From contig NZ_FOTW01000010.1 in NCBI RefSeq assembly GCF_900114705.1, positions 62,001 to 126,000 of the forward strand: 64,000 nt of DNA, written 5' to 3'. Origin of the DNA: Rugamonas rubra. GTDB taxonomy: Bacteria; Pseudomonadota; Gammaproteobacteria; Burkholderiales; Burkholderiaceae_D. The position numbers and the translations under genes were made by a program. Shown here in pieces: positions 63,994 through 64,000 of this stretch (position 1 is the stretch's first letter; the number at the start of each line of letters is the position of its first letter). The notes under the pieces were generated by a model, which was not told where the DNA came from, ran no database searches, and worked only from the letters and a program-made list of their open reading frames with translations.

Positions 63994-64000
63994 GCACAGC

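Overview
The window looks like chromosomal DNA of a GC-rich betaproteobacterium, most likely Oxalobacteraceae (the Massilia, Duganella or Janthinobacterium neighbourhood). This placement is an inference from gene content and codon use: a class I fumarase, acetyl-CoA synthetase, a PEP-CTERM protein, a PilZ/YcgR protein and many LysR regulators. No marker such as rRNA is present.

Positions 1-12.4 kb carry a cyanate cluster cut by the left edge (cynS, cynT, divergent cynR). Next come an EamA exporter and a divergent MarR regulator with a clear double-dyad operator, a large secreted heparinase II/III-like protein, a LysR regulator facing a tiny ORF, a HicAB pair, a frameshifted MFS gene, an acyltransferase and a PilZ protein.

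Positions 12.6-22.1 kb are a mobile-looking, AT-rich defence island. It lies between two copies of a uridine kinase segment of about 685 bp, the first intact and the second dead. A 51-bp direct repeat is nested inside; it contains a tRNA-Ser 3' end and a terminator stem. The cargo is a methyltransferase, a second HicAB pair, a SEFIR-domain protein with a DUF2314-like tail, and a three-gene unit: a DUF3223 protein plus HamA and HamB of the Hachiman anti-phage system. A real tRNA-Ser(GGA) closes the region.

Positions 22.1-46.3 kb are mostly core and accessory metabolism. They hold acs, a YqhA-type membrane protein, fumarase, glutamate racemase and two tRNA-His genes. A heme-iron locus follows, in which Fur-like control and FecI/FecR regulate a TonB-dependent receptor with an STN domain. 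It also encodes a heme oxygenase and an unusual DUF454-TonB fusion. Next come a two-subunit molybdenum hydroxylase, a LytS/LytTR two-component pair, a PEP-CTERM protein, a tandem pair of exported TonB C-terminal-domain proteins, a chemotaxis receptor and dusA.

Positions 46.5-64 kb are a type III secretion locus with Ysc/Psc-like order. From right to left it has TyeA-like, SycN-like, SctX, SctY and SctV, then SctD, N, O, P, Q, R, S, T and U. A large gene of unknown function on the opposite strand is a candidate effector. On the left side are small likely secreted or chaperone-like proteins, a PilT-like ATPase and a MITE of about 163 bp. The secretin, needle and inner ring genes are not in view and may lie beyond the right edge.
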